The notes below the pieces were generated by a model. The model had not been told where the DNA came from. It was given only the letters and a program-made list of their open reading frames with translations, and searched no databases. Of a DNA stretch of 64,000 nt, positions 20,691 to 31,974 are shown one piece after another. Location of the stretch: the NCBI GenBank assembly GCA_946811695.1, contig OX328128.1, positions 77,346,821-77,410,820 of the forward strand, read 5' to 3'. This DNA comes from Gonocerus acuteangulatus (lineage: Eukaryota; Arthropoda; Insecta; Hemiptera; Coreidae). The position numbers were made by a program, and so were the translations under genes. Numbering within the stretch: position 1 is the first letter of the stretch; each line of letters opens with the position of its first letter.

Positions 20691-21250
20691 TCGGATAAAA
20701 ACAGTCGCAACTTCAAGTATGTACCATCGCATATTTGGAATATAAACCATCACAACATTTGAATATAAACCATCGTATATTTTCCATACAAACCATTGCA
20801 TGTTTTTAATATAGAACATCGAATACCTTGGATATAAGCCACCGCACATCTTGGATTTAAACCACCGCATATCTTGGATTAAAACCGTCATATATCTTGA
20901 ATTGAAACCGTCACATATCTTGGATTGAAACCGTCACATATTTTGGAGTGAAACCAAACAGTCGCATATCTTGGATTGAAACCATCACATATCTAGGATT
21001 GAAAACATCACATATCTTGGATTGAAACCATCACATATCTTGGATTGAAACCGCCACATATCTTTGATTGAAACCATCACATATTTCTTGGGTTGAAACC
21101 GTCACATATCTTGGATTGAAACCGTCACATATCTTGGATTGAAACCGTCACATATCTTGGATTCAAACCGTCACATATCTTGGATTGAAACTATCACATA
21201 TCTTGTCGTGAAGCCATCACATATCTTGGATTGAAACCATCAAATATCTG
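20690..21250. repeat. 23-bp minisatellite
   Basis: About 24 units of CACATATCTTGGATTGAAACCGT type. Units become more uniform toward the right, and the left edge (20700-20880) is diverged. It runs into the (GA)n tract. Confidence 0.9.
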
Positions 21251-21264
21251 AGAGAGTGAAGAGG

Positions 21265-21414
<150 letters not shown>

Positions 21415-21469
21415 GTATATTTTTTTTTATTGGTATAAATAAGTAACATATATTTTCCGGGCTATCTAG

Positions 21470-21590
21470 CATTCGGGGGAAATCTCAACGGCTCTCTAAG
21501 TGCGAAAAATCCCTGACTCGGGCGGGACTCGAACCCCCATTTTCCACTTGAGAATCCAATGTGATAGACTAGACCACGGGGAACCCAGTG
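21470..21590 (-). mobile_element. tRNA-Glu-like SINE head
   Basis: Minus strand: an A-box-like TGGTCTAGTCTATCAC, anticodon loop TTCTCAA (CUC, Glu) and B box GGTTCGAGTCCCGC at tRNA spacing (21517-21584). The acceptor arms do not pair, so it is not a functional tRNA. A short non-tRNA body (GAGTCAGGGATTTTTCGC on the minus strand) follows. Confidence 0.65.
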
Positions 21591-21685
21591 TACACAAATA
21601 TAATTCTGTCTGTATTTATGGCAGAGTAACTGTCAAATTACTAAGTAGCAGATACAGAAAACATCAACGTTGACAAATCCCCAAC

Positions 21686-21883
21686 ATGAATGAGCAGGTA
21701 AACGGACATAGAGTCTCGGAGGCTGTAAATCACGGTATCCAAATAGCAGGAATTATAATCACTGATATGAGTGATTTAACCTTGTCTGTTAATCCAATCA
21801 CTGATAAGCTGTCACCGGCTGATACGCTGGTTGATTGGTCTATAAACATGGTAATGATTGCCATGGGAAGCTTCCTAAGGTAA
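21686..21883 (+). other. Unassigned 65-codon open frame
   Basis: Reads MNEQVNGHRVSEAV, then GIQIAGIIITDMSDLTLS, and ends at CTTCCTAAG|GTAATA, which could be a splice donor. Codon composition is less AT-biased than the flanks and I see no repeat here. I do not recognise the protein. Chance is quite possible. Confidence 0.2.
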
Positions 21884-22150
21884 TACAGGAACCGTTTCGC
21901 ACTAACAGCTATCGGTGATTTCACCGTAACTTCTCTAATGATATATCTACAGGTTTGGTTTGATTTAATGGTGAATTACTATTACAAGTACATTTCCAGG
22001 CATTGTTGCGCTTTATTAATACGACATGTTACTTACCATTTTTAGCCTAATAGCCTGATTCCTCCCACCTCTATAGGGAGTAGCCCACTTGGGCCAATGA
22101 AAAATGCCCACGCCTCAGGCCCTGTGGGTCACCGGTAGCTCAAATGTGTG

Positions 22151-22154
<4 letters not shown>

Positions 22155-22198
<44 letters not shown>
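22155..22198. repeat. (AT)n microsatellite
   Basis: About 22 units abutting the 5' break of the following LINE. Confidence 0.95.
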
Positions 22199-22202
<4 letters not shown>

Positions 22203-22436
22203 GCATGGAGTAACGAACAATACACTTTGACGAGACGAGACCAAGTAGTACTGACCAGACTTCCCATTGGACACTCGTTTCTCACACATAATTACCTCAT
22301 GGAGAAAAAAGACAAACCGATATGCAGACCTTGTAACATAACATTGACAATTAAACACATACTCACTGAATGTAAAAGACGTGACAAACTGAACATTCCA
22401 CACGACCTACAAGAACAATTTTTTTTTTTTAAGTAA
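22199..22436 (+). pseudogene. LINE ORF2 C-terminal segment
   Basis: AWSNEQYTLTRRDQVVLTRL, then PIGHSFLTHNYLMEKKDKP and ICRPCNITLTIKHILTEC. The order RLxIGH, LTH.YL, CxxC, LT.KHIL..C is the conserved tail after RNase H in I/Jockey-group LINEs. It is the same family segment as the one broken at about 9990-9880 on the minus strand. The last residues are replaced by a Phe run from a T tract before the TAA at 22434. 5'-truncated just upstream at the (AT)n tract. Confidence 0.85.
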
Positions 22437-22646
22437 TATCTATTATGTAATTATTACTCAGTTTTACTTGGTTGTAAATAATTTTTAGCCCTTAATTCTT
22501 AACACAAACATACTAACTTTTGTCGTATGCTCTCCTCAAACTTTTGTTGTATTTAATGCTATAAGTTACTGATAATTGTGAACATATAAATTTGTATTTT
22601 TTACTGTATTTTAAAAAAAAGCAAGTCACCGTTGTTGCGAAGCTCG

Positions 22647-22648
<2 letters not shown>
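22437..22648 (+). mobile_element. LINE 3' untranslated region
   Basis: Ends GCAAGTCACCGTTGTTGCGA then AGCTCGTAATATAT. This is a diverged version of the 3' end of the 9.1-kb LINE (GGCGAGTCGCCTTGGTTGCG), and the tail is an (AT)n tract, not poly(A). Confidence 0.7.
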
Positions 22649-22698
<50 letters not shown>

Positions 22699-22711
22699 GT
22701 ATATATATATG
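22649..22711. repeat. (AT)n microsatellite
   Basis: LINE 3' tail or expansion of it; one TTTAT and one TGT interruption. Confidence 0.9.
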
Positions 22712-24010
22712 TTCGGACCCTAACAGCCTGAAACGTAGTCCGGTTTTAAAAAAATTGGGACAAATATACTCTTTTGTTTATCGTTCTGACAAAAATACTT
22801 TGTCCCCAACTTAAGGTCATGGTAGTTTTTTTCCAATTGATGGCCTTTTAAAATAGTTACACGTGACTCCCCCGAATACAAAATACGCATACAACGTGCA
22901 CCTAGAAGTCTGCAAACACAGAACCGTTATCGTTACGATTTTTTTTTTTGTGCGCGCGTTTTTAGCCGAAGTTCCGGTAGTCAGATTGTTATGAGAAGTT
23001 TGTTACACAAAGTTTCGTAGGGGAGAAACAAAAATAGTGGCCACTATCGTTGTTTTAAGACACACACACATAAAGCGGAACCAAAAAAGTATCGGCAGTC
23101 ACCGATACAGGAACGCTCATCTTGTATCATAAAATGTTGTTATACAACTTTTGTGAGATTCGGCAGCCGGGATGATTTTTTTTTTCGAAGAGCAGTGATT
23201 TTCGAAAAGTTCTTGTTAACCAGAAGCTTCTATTAATTTCTACTCTTTGAATTGATTGTTTGTGAACAATTGGAGGTCCATTAGGCTTAAAGAAAATTTA
23301 ATCCTGATTTAAAAAACAATCTGATGAAATTGGAGTTGTACTACAAAAAGGACGGGCTTTTCTAAGGAATCTTTAGAACGGAATATTTCTGGAACGGAGT
23401 GAGACAGAAATTTGTGGTAGGTAGTGTTGAACATCATTTTTTGTCTAGTTTCATAGCCTGGAGTATTGCCAGTACCTTGCGGTCATTTTGAAGTTACTTT
23501 CAATAAAAGTTATTAATAAATGCACAACAGTTTTACGAAACCGGATGTGATTCCTGCGAATTATTACATTGGAAAAAAGTTTCTTGAAATTCTCGTTAAT
23601 TTTCTTAAATATCCCAAAAATGTTTGTAAATCGTGGTAAATGAGCGGATCGTAATCGAAGCTTAAAAAAAAAAATCCCTACAAAATCGGTTCCTATGCAA
23701 TTTTTGATAAAGCGAACTCACTCGGAGAAATAGGAGCTTCAAGTTCGAAATTGTCGGTTTCGTTCTTTTGAATATTCTTTTGGTTTGTCTGTGTTATTTT
23801 CGAAAGTTTGAATTATTTGTTGTTGTTTTCTTTTTAATTTGCAAAGTAAAATAAATATTTCGGTTATACACGGTATAAAAATGAGAAACGTTATTGCAAT
23901 ATTGTATTCCTGGAGTGAAAGTTATGCGGAAAAGTTCTCTGTGAACTGTTGCGCATAAAATCTTGCTGTTCTTTATGATTTTTTGAAGTGGTTGTTTACG
24001 TTTTTTCATA
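22712..24010. mobile_element. Interspersed repeat families B and G, long noncoding block
   Basis: Starts GTTCGGACCCTAACAGCC. 23140-23480 (CAGTGATTTTCGAAAAGTTC, AACATCATTTTTTGTCTAG) is shared with 54690-54860 and 55920-55990. 23580-23900 (TTTTGATAAAGCGAACTCAC) is shared with 44270-44480. No coding sequence. Class unknown. Confidence 0.55.
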
Positions 24011-24154
24011 AAACATCAAAATAAAATATCAACTGTTTTTATTCCAAGGTTGACAAATGCCACTATGGGTAAGAGCAGAAACCCGCTAAATGGGTGCAAG
24101 AAATTTTAAATAAATTTCTTCACAGTGATTTCCTTATCGTCAATTCTCTACCTC

Positions 24155-24817
24155 AATGTACATAAAATCTATCAATGTACAATCTTTATTCTTGGAAAAC
24201 ACCAAGTCCAATGTACATCAAATCTATCAATGTACAATCTTTATTCTTGGAAAACCAAGTCCAATGTACATAAAATCTATCAATGTACAATCTTTATTCT
24301 TGGAAAACACCAAGTCCAATGTACATCAAATCTATCAATGTACAATCTTTATTCTTGGAAAACCAAGTCCAATGTACATCAAATCTATCAATGTACAATC
24401 TTTATTCTTGGAAAACACCAAGTCCAATGTACATCAAATCTATCAATGTACAATCTTTATTCTTGGAAAACACCAAGTCCAATGTACATCAAATCTATCA
24501 ATGTACAATCTTTATTCTTGGAAAACACCAAGTCCAATGTACATCAAATCTATCAATGTACAATCTTTATTCTTGGAAAACACCAAGTCCAATGTACATC
24601 AAATCTATCAATGTACAATCTTTATTCTTGGAAAACACCAAGTCCAATGTACATCAAATATATCAATGTACAATCTTTATTCTTGGAAAACACCAAGTCC
24701 AATGTACATCAAATCTATTAATGTACAATCTTTATTCTTGGAAAACACCAAGTCCAATGTACATCAAATCTATCAATGTACAATCTTTATTCTTGGAAAA
24801 CACCAAGTCCAATGTTT
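24155..24817. repeat. 55-bp minisatellite
   Basis: Twelve near-identical units containing AATGTACATCAAATCTATCA and CAATCTTTATTCTTGGAAAA; two early units lack two bases. Each unit contains the word ATCAATGTACA twice in diverged form. 55 is not a multiple of three, so the long open frames in all three phases are by-products. Confidence 0.95.
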
Positions 24818-25449
24818 TCTCCAATAAAATCTTAATCCAAACAATAAAGAGTATTCCCAATAGATTTCTTGTCGACAATAATTAATTGGGAAATAAAGAA
24901 AGAATTTATATAAAACGCCAGTACTCGAAACCATTTGGCAATAAACCAAAGAGAAAGCATAAAATAGAAGAAAGAGAGACTGAGAAAAGCTTTTAGAAAC
25001 AGTGCTCTATTGTTTTCAGGCAAGCAATGAAATCTATAGAACTCTATTTTACGCTCAACTTCACGCTCTATATTGCTTTTGGTTTATTTCTTTACAAACT
25101 GTAGAAAGACTATTTCTTCAAACCAGGTCGAAGAAATAAGGTGTAGAATATTAAAGCAAGCTGTAAAACTATCCATCCATTAACGCCTTTCTTATTTCAA
25201 TAATGAAGTATTTTTTACATTTTACTAAGTTCCAAACGTATTTTTTTACCCATAGTTTAAAATGTTGATAAATTTTGATAAGACGTTGAATATAACTATA
25301 TATTGTTCGATAATTTTCATGAAATTTTTTTAAAATGTTTTACCTAGTTGAATTAATTTTTTCCCCTATTTGGTAATTTTACAAAAGAGGAAATATGTTT
25401 TATCCAATATAAGACATTATAATTGACTGACGTTTATCATACAAACCAT
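24818..25449. other. No gene recognised
   Basis: AT-rich, no repeats identified. Confidence 0.5.
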
Positions 25450-26865
25450 TATTTTTTTTTTTTAAGTTTATCACCACAAACCATTATTATTGATTGAAGT
25501 TTAACACCACGAATTGTTGTTATTGATTCACGTTTATCACCACAAACCATTATTATTGATTGAAGTTTAACACCACGAATTGTTGTTATTGATTCAACTT
25601 TATCACCAAAAACCATTATTATTGATTGAAGTTTAACACCACGAATTGTTGTTATTGATTCAACTTTATCACCAAAAACCATTATTATTGATTGAAGTTT
25701 AACACCACGAATTGTTGTTATTGATTCACGTTTATCACCACAAACCATTATTATCGATTAAAGTTTAACGCCACGAATTGTTGTTATTGATTCAAGTTTA
25801 TCACCACAAACCATTATTATTGATTGAAGTTTAACACCACGAATTGTTGTTATTGATTCAACTTTATCACCAAAAACCATTATTATTGATTGAAGTTTAA
25901 CACCACGAATTGTTGTTATTGATTCAACTTTATCACCAAAAACCATTATTATTGATTGAAGTTTAACACCACGAATTGTTGTTATTGATTCAAGTTTATC
26001 ACCACAAACCATTATTATCGATTAAAGTTTAACACCACAAACCATTCTTATTGATGGATTTTATCAAGAGGAATAATTATTATTGATTGAAGTTTATTAC
26101 ACAAACCATTATTATTGATTAAAGTTTAACACCACGAATTATTGTGATTGATTCAAGTTTATCACTACAAACCATTCTTATTGATTAAAGTTTAACACCA
26201 CGAATTATTGTGATTGATTCAAGTTTATCACCAAAAACCATTCTTATTAATGGAAGTTTATCAAGACGAATCATTATTATTGATTGAAGTTTATTACACA
26301 AATCATTATTATTGATTGAAGTTTATCACCACGAATCATCATTATTGACTAAAGATTATCACAACGAATCATTAGTATTGATAGAGGTTTATCACCACGA
26401 ATCATCATTATTGACTGAGATTTATCGCAACGAATCACTAGTATTGATTGAATTTTATCACGACAAATCATTCTTATTGATTGCAATTTATCACCAAGAA
26501 TCATTATTATTAATGATTGAAGTTTATTATCACAAACCATCATTATTGATTGAAGTTATTCACCACAAATTATAATAACAATAATTGTTGTTATTCACTA
26601 AGGTTCATCACAACGAATCATTAGTATTCATTGAAATTTATCACGACAAATCATTATTATTGATTGACGTTTATCACCACGAATCATTGAAATTATTGAT
26701 TGAAATCTTTCAATATAAACCGTTATTATTATTATTATTATTATTGATTGAAGATCATCACCACACACCATTACTATTCATTGAAGTTCATCATCGCCAA
26801 TCATGATTATTGATTGAGTTTTTCACTACAAATCATCGTTATTGATTGAAGTTTAACACAAGACA
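25450..26865. repeat. 33-bp minisatellite with 66-bp higher-order units
   Basis: The left part (25480-26010) consists of 66-bp dimers: ATTATTGATTGAAGTTTAAC with CCACGAATTGTTGTTATTG. The right part is more diverged 31-35-bp monomers. Because 33 is a multiple of three, an open frame (MVCGDKRESITTIRGVKLQS, minus strand) repeats every 22 codons. No other gene evidence. Confidence 0.9.
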
Positions 26866-27484
26866 GTTTGAAGTCTCCAATTAGAGGATTGGCTTTTTGA
26901 TTAGTTTGCATGTGGAATGTAACAATAACAGGGGTTCCATTACCCCGACGATAGGGTGTAGGTGTTATAGAGAAATCTCACAATACCGTGTTTTGATGGA
27001 ACACGGGGAGTTCTCATGTATAATGCAACACTGATTGACCGGTTTCCTAAAACAAATTTAAATTCCGTGGGGGGGAGGGGAGGTTTTGTAATTATCAGGA
27101 TTGTTTCTCTGCCGTTATCCCTCTGCTTTATTACACATTACCTATTGCATCCAATATTGTATGAACAATTCTTGGGGAAGTAATTAAATTGTCACATGTA
27201 AGGCCGCAATTCATTACTGACAAATTAATTATTGATCGTAGAGCTTTGGTAATTACTGTTAAGTAATATTTATTGTAGGGAACCCGCCAATATTGTATGA
27301 TTTATCAGAAGCATATATATACACACACTCAAACACAAAGAATATACAAGTATATGTAGAGAGAAATGTATTTGAGCATCTGCTACAGAGATGAAAAAAT
27401 TAGTTTCTTCAATTTCATTTATTTAAACATTAACTGCTATTTTTGATCCTAAAATAATTTACATTATTATTAAATTTATTTACA
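26866..27484. other. No gene recognised
   Basis: Nothing identified. Confidence 0.5.
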
Positions 27485-28000
27485 TTATTTTTTTATTTAC
27501 TTAAAGAGCTCCACAACAAGGGTGATCTACTTAAAGAAAATTCTAAAATAACAAAAAAAAAGTAAATAACTTAATAAAATAATAAATTACATTAATTGTT
27601 TATGTTTATAAAAATTTATACAAAACGAAATAAATATCAAATAATAACTTATAAAATGATGGTATGATTAAAATAATAATACAAATTTATCAAATAATAA
27701 ATAAGATCTAACATAAAGATAATATACTCTTAAAAAATAGATAAGTTGCTCTAAAATTATTTTGAGATCAGAAATTTTGGCTTTGATTGTAATTGTGGCT
27801 TGTTGTAATATAGCTATATTCTGTTGTATGTATTCATGGTCATTAAGTATGTGAGTATGGTATCAATATATGGGCTGTTATCTGATAACAGCTCGCTAAG
27901 GTCATGAGTTGCCTGTAGGTATTCTCTTTCCATGCAGTCTGTTAGTAGGTGTTTCACAATTAAAGGAATGTTGCATGTATCGCACCTATATATTGGGTGT
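27485..28000 (-). mobile_element. Non-LTR retrotransposon, 5'-truncated
   Basis: Minus strand: ORF2 tail from 28000 to 27814, then an A/T-rich 3' UTR ending in ATTTAAGTAAATAAAAAAAT repeats near 27490. The left boundary is approximate. Confidence 0.65.
27814..28000 (-). pseudogene. LINE ORF2 C-terminal segment
   Basis: PIYRCDTCNIPLIVKHLLTD, then CMEREYLQATHDLSELLSDN and PYIDTILTYLMTMNTYNRI with a TAG at 27814-27816. The CxxC, L.VKHLL.DC pattern and the closing ILTYL segment are those of the I/Jockey-group tail. The frame is intact from the zinc-finger region to the stop, but everything upstream is missing. Confidence 0.85.
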
Positions 28001-28355
28001 GTTTTTAAATATAAACAAATTTATGAAAATAAATTTAGGACAGTTTATGGTAAGGCGGAAAAACGTCCTAGTAATATTAAAATAAAATTTGATAATATTT
28101 TAGTAAATATAAATTTAAATATGTAAAACTGCATACCAAATATAATATTTACATGGTAAAATGTAATGAATTTGACGATACATTACAGCAAATTAAAAAA
28201 AAAAAAGAAGAAGAATACTACAGCACATGAATAATATTGATGAAGAGAGTCAAATAATGTTTTATTCTGCGTTTTTCTGATTTTTTTTGGTTTTTTGTCC
28301 CTTTACAAGTGGGCATTTTTATTCATTAAACATTTTTAATTACGTCAGCTCTTCA
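28001..28355. other. No gene recognised
   Basis: AT-rich. Confidence 0.5.
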
Positions 28356-28955
28356 TCTATACATATAATAAAAATCTAACGGATCGCTGTCTGAACGTGG
28401 AAGATATATGGGAAAAAATACTTTATGAACGCAATAGTACCGAAAGCAATGATTTTTAGAATTTTTGTCTGTTCTTCTATTCGTCTATGCGCGCTAACCT
28501 CAGGAAGGGCTTATCCGATTTAGCTGCGATTTTCAATAATATATTGTGGTAAGCTTCATTTAACATTTAGTTTTTGTTTCATGTCAATCGGTTTATAGAT
28601 AAAAAAGTTATGCCGATGAACCACGTCGAAAATTTCATGAACTATCGGTAACACGATACACACCGGCGTTTTTTGTTTTTTCGTCAAGAAACAAACGGGT
28701 ATATAGTATTCCCACTAGCAAATGATTGAAGGAGTTTGTCAATCAGCAAAATTGGTTCATCTGGAGGGGTTACTCCGGACCCAAGGTAGTTATTCGCCCA
28801 TACCGGCCGCAAATATTTGTGTATTGCAACGAAACTTGGTATTCGTTGCGGACATATTAATAAAAACATATATTGTAAAAATAAACTAAATCGGTTCATT
28901 AGGAGGGGGGTTCCAAGTGGGGACCCAAATTACCATTTTGCTCTACCATCCGTAA
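28356..28955 (+). mobile_element. Helitron-like 5' end with family C body
   Basis: Begins A|TCTATACATATAATAAA. From 28680 it carries the family C words ACTAGCAAATGATTGAAGGA, AACGAAACTTGGTATTCG and AATAAACTAAATCGGTTCAT. No CTAG end visible before the next copy of the same opening at 28960. Confidence 0.5.
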
Positions 28956-28959
28956 TCTA

Positions 28960-29100
28960 TCTATACATATAATAGACTGTCTCTCTAGTAAGCGGTGGTT
29001 TTTACATTCGATACTTTGCATTTGTATCGAAGATATGTATAGAATTACATTTCTTACCTTCTGTGGAATGTGTCTAGTTAAGCTGCTCCTGAGTGCTGAA
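28960..29100 (+). mobile_element. Helitron-like 5' terminus, second copy
   Basis: A|TCTATACATATAATAGACTG, 604 bp after the first such opening. Only the opening is recognised. Confidence 0.45.
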
Positions 29101-29603
29101 CTTTTTTTATATCGAAAATATTTAGTTAATAATAATAATACCTATTTTTTTTTTCTTTGCCTCTGAAAATATATTTCTAATTGATCTTCAGAAGAATGAA
29201 CCTATAGTTATTGGATATTTTCACCAAGCCCCTTCCTGTGATTAAAACGCGGGGCTGGAGTTATTATCTCTCAGGTAATATCCTATACTGGACATTATAC
29301 CAATACCTGGAGTTCCAATATAGGCCTTAAGGCGAGCAGATCTTGGCCAATATCTCGGGAATTGGTGTTACCGGCCACTCGACTCCGTGTCCTATTTTAC
29401 CAAAGGAATTTCCTCTTCCTTCCAATATTGGATTTCTCCGGGAGCAGGACTGCCGGTATCAGAATACTAAGCAACCGGACGTGGCTCTACAACTATCTGG
29501 AGTCTACAAGGAAAGCTGTTAATCGCTTCAGATTCCACATTATACCAAGAGCTTTTATCCATATCAAGATAGTGATTCGTCAGAACTAAGCAATATATAT
29601 GTG

Positions 29604-29608
<5 letters not shown>
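29101..29608. other. No gene recognised
   Basis: 29280-29590 is less AT-rich with a 75-codon frame that I cannot assign. Confidence 0.4.

Positions 29609-29662
<54 letters not shown>
29609..29662. repeat. (AT)n microsatellite
   Basis: About 27 units, directly preceding SINE copy C. Confidence 0.95.
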
Positions 29663-29664
<2 letters not shown>

Positions 29665-29992
29665 GGGTGAGGTTAGCTCAGTGGTAGAGCACTGGACTAA
29701 TAAGTTGGAGAACCTGAGTTCATATCCCGAGCAAGCACTAAAGATTGTTTCTTCTAGCGTCTTTGTTCATGGGTTGAATTCGGCCTCCCTGACACTCCCT
29801 AGGCCAACCCAGACTTTAATTAATTTAATAACGCGCACCTTGGTGCTAATATGACTCTAGCAGTCAAAGCAGCAAAGGGAAAATCAGGCGGCTGGAGCAT
29901 AGTACTGACCACACTATCTCCCTAGTGTGCTGTATGATCCGTCTATAGTATCTGCCCCTCAGGGCCTTCATAGCCTGTTACGGGACTGATTT
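29663..29992 (+). mobile_element. tRNA-Ile-derived SINE (family 1), copy C
   Basis: Head GAGGTTAGCTCAGTGGTAGA with loop CTAATAA and B box GAGTTCATATC; body as in copies A and B. A short deletion removes GTCATGAATCAG near the end. It is flanked by AT tracts on both sides. Confidence 0.9.
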
Positions 29993-30112
29993 ATATATAT
30001 ATATATCCCCACGTATTTCTGACCTTTATTTACGTCTAATTATTTATTCTTTATTCATGGCCAAGGTCAAAAGAATAGTACTCCAATTCTCTTTGTACTA
30101 TTTACTGTTTGT

Positions 30113-30156
30113 ACGCCCTACACGTTTCGTGGCCTTTATGCCACCTCCTCAGGGGC
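30113..30156 (-). ncRNA. Hammerhead ribozyme motif in a Penelope terminal repeat
   Basis: Minus strand: stem I GCCC, core CUGAGGAG, stem II GUGGC/GCCAC with loop AUAAAG, core GAAAC, short stem III with GUGUA cleavage context, then GGGC closing stem I. All core nucleotides are present. Such minimal stem III hammerheads are known from Penelope-like elements. Confidence 0.75.
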
Positions 30157-30337
30157 CATTACATCCTAAAAACTGTTAAAAAATTTTTAATAAGTATAAT
30201 AAAAAATGTTATATTGCACATACCCTATGTGTGGATAGCTCGCCACCCATACTAAGACTGACGCTAGCTAAATCACCTGTGTCGAGAGGCTTAGTAATCA
30301 GCTTATTACGATAAGTTCTATAAAGGCCTGTACTATT

Positions 30338-30339
<2 letters not shown>

Positions 30340-30382
<43 letters not shown>
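30340..30382. repeat. T run
   Basis: 43 T in a row inside the Penelope-like fragment, an A tract on its coding strand. Confidence 0.95.
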
Positions 30383-30396
30383 CACTGGACTGTTCG

Positions 30397-30645
30397 CTAT
30401 TTTCTAATGTTATTGTAAAATATTTTATTTAAAAATTTAATTTCTGTCTGCTTATTTACCGAGTTCCTGTTTTTAATAATGTGGATATTCTCCTTTATTT
30501 TCCGCTTGATATTGTTTCTTTCCTTGTCAACTATTGCTATGTCGTCCAAGTCAAATGTATGTCTGTTCTTAAATGCGTGGTCCGTTAGAGCTGTTTTATT
30601 TGATTTATCGTCTATATTTTTGGCATATTGCTTAATTCGAAACGT
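30397..30645 (-). pseudogene. Penelope-like element GIY-YIG endonuclease, C-terminal part
   Basis: Frame: FRIKQYAKNIDDKSNKTALT, then DHAFKNRHTFDLDDIAIVDK and ERNNIKRKIKENIHIIKNRN, SVNKQTEIKFLNKIFYNNI, TAG at 30397-30399. The TALT.H....H.FD.DD..I.DKE....R...E..HI......N...... pattern is the back half of the GIY-YIG domain of Penelope-like elements, including its conserved Glu (KENIH). The GIY-YIG start and the whole RT are missing because the right terminal repeat joins just upstream. The enzyme nicks target DNA for priming; this copy cannot. Confidence 0.85.
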
Positions 30646-30741
30646 GTAGGGCGTACAAACAATAAATAGTACAAAGAGAATTAGAGTACTATTCTTTTGA
30701 CCTTGGCCATGTATAAAGAATAAATATATATATATTATAAG

Positions 30742-30909
30742 ATGGTGACCCTATTTTACAAATACATTAATATGTGACAGAATATCAAAATTACAAAAAT
30801 ACGCTCACTTTCTACACAACTCCTTTATTGTGCTCTACATGTTTCGCGTTCCTATGACGCCTCTTCAGAAGCTCTTAAGATAATGATCAATTGCACCGAG
30901 AACCTTCCG
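30742..30909 (-). mobile_element. Second Penelope-like terminal repeat fragment
   Basis: Unrelated in sequence to the previous element except for the hammerhead. It is cut on the right by the MITE at 30910. Confidence 0.6.
30832..30874 (-). ncRNA. Hammerhead ribozyme motif
   Basis: Minus strand: GCUU, CUGAAGAG, stem II GCGU/ACGC with loop CAUAGGA, GAAAC, AUGUA, GAGC. Stem I pairs GCUU with GAGC, using one G-U pair. Core complete. Confidence 0.7.
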
Positions 30910-31240
30910 CAGGTAGAGCCACGTCTAGACTGATAAGATCAATTATGTCCAATGCGCATCAGCTGTTTAAAATCGATAGGTTTAGGGTAAATATCGATTA
31001 TCCAAATTACGTTTTTGTGAGTTTATAAATTAATTAATATTAAGTCGTCTTATTTATTGAATTAAAAAGAAATCAAATACCTAGATAAAATGTGTTATAA
31101 TTTAATAAACAGGATGACGTAAAATGAATTAATTTATAGAATGTGAAAGACTTCTTTTGGATAATCGACATTTATCCTTTTAAACAGCTAATGCGCAGTG
31201 GACATTATTGATCTTATCAGTCTAGACGTGGCCCTACCTG
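30910..31240. mobile_element. Foldback MITE
   Basis: CAGGTAGAGCCACGTCTAGA at the left end is matched by its inverse at the right (GTCTAGACGTGGCCCTACCTG, 31220-31240). The arms extend about 95 bp (TGATAAGATCAAT, GCGCAT, AGCTGTTTAAAA). No ORF. Not assigned to a superfamily. Confidence 0.8.
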
Positions 31241-31261
31241 TTGAATGTGTGAGCAGTTTAT

Positions 31262-31974
31262 TATTATTATTTATTTAGCACGGTTCCCGTCATACATTAT
31301 AAGTATAGTGTTTATAATTTATAAGTAATCAAAGTATAATGTTTATTGGCATTGGGGCTCTCCGGACCAGTGTCAGGAAACAGATAACGTAGAGGAAACG
31401 TTATCTATAGCTTAGCAATAGTAAAAGTTTAACCAGTACAGGTTAAAATTCGTTGCCAATAATTGTTAAATTTCAAAAATTAAATTAAGAAAATTTCCAA
31501 AATTTCATTTCGAAACACCCATTATATTTGCGAGCATTACCAAGAAGTGCTTTGACTGGGGATGCTCCTGGGTGAGGAGGCTGTGCAAGGGTTCGGGGGG
31601 GGGGGGGGGTTATTATTACCTCGGATGGACCATCACCAGGTATAGCGTAAACTCTAGGAGGGACAAAATCACAGTTTATTTCTAGTAATTCAAGGTCTGC
31701 CATCATAGTTGAAACGAACCGCAAATAAAAAAAAATATAAAGTTGGTACAGTACGGTAATCATCTTAGCAACGCCTAGGCTGCCTAGGCTTGCCTGATCT
31801 AACCAACTAAAAATTCAAACCCCTCTAAAAATACTTAAAAGTTGGAATATCAAAAACTCCTTTCTTAGCGAACGTTTACGTATCCATAAAAAATTTCAAA
31901 ATTTTCTGTCAAGTGGTTAGGGCGGGGCGATGATAGGTGAGTGAGTGAATGGTATTTGACAAATATATAGTAGA
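31262..31974 (-). mobile_element. Non-autonomous Helitron, 3' truncated
   Basis: Minus strand opening A|TCTACTATATATTTGTC, then CACTCACTCAC, then the family body with one copy of the 95-bp segment that is amplified in the element at 33955 (AGGCAAGCCTAGGCAGCC at about 31780). A G run sits at 31596. The 3' hairpin and CTAG are missing. A 92-codon frame on its minus strand is also present in relatives as fragments and is probably captured or chance. Confidence 0.8.

Larger units (their letters stand above)
30047..30722 (-). mobile_element. Penelope-like element fragment with opposed terminal repeats
   Basis: 30047-30135 and 30633-30722 are inverse copies (about 89 bp, few mismatches): AATAGTACTCCAATTCTCTT in one arm has its inverse in the other. 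Between them, on the minus strand, lie a GIY-YIG endonuclease tail, an A-rich tract (T run on the plus strand, 30340-30382) and a hammerhead motif in the left arm. The order ORF, then terminal repeat with ribozyme, fits a Penelope-like element whose RT is lost. Confidence 0.85.

Noticed and set aside
21517..21584. Functional tRNA-Glu gene
   Set aside because: Acceptor arms are not complementary; D arm altered.
24155..24885. 200-223-codon proteins rich in QCTIFILGK repeats
   Set aside because: They are open in three phases because the 55-bp unit lacks stops; typical minisatellite by-product.
25449..26012. Repeat protein with 22-residue units (MVCGDKRESITTIRGVKLQS)
   Set aside because: The 66-bp unit keeps frame by length alone; the array's right part breaks the frame and there is no start context.
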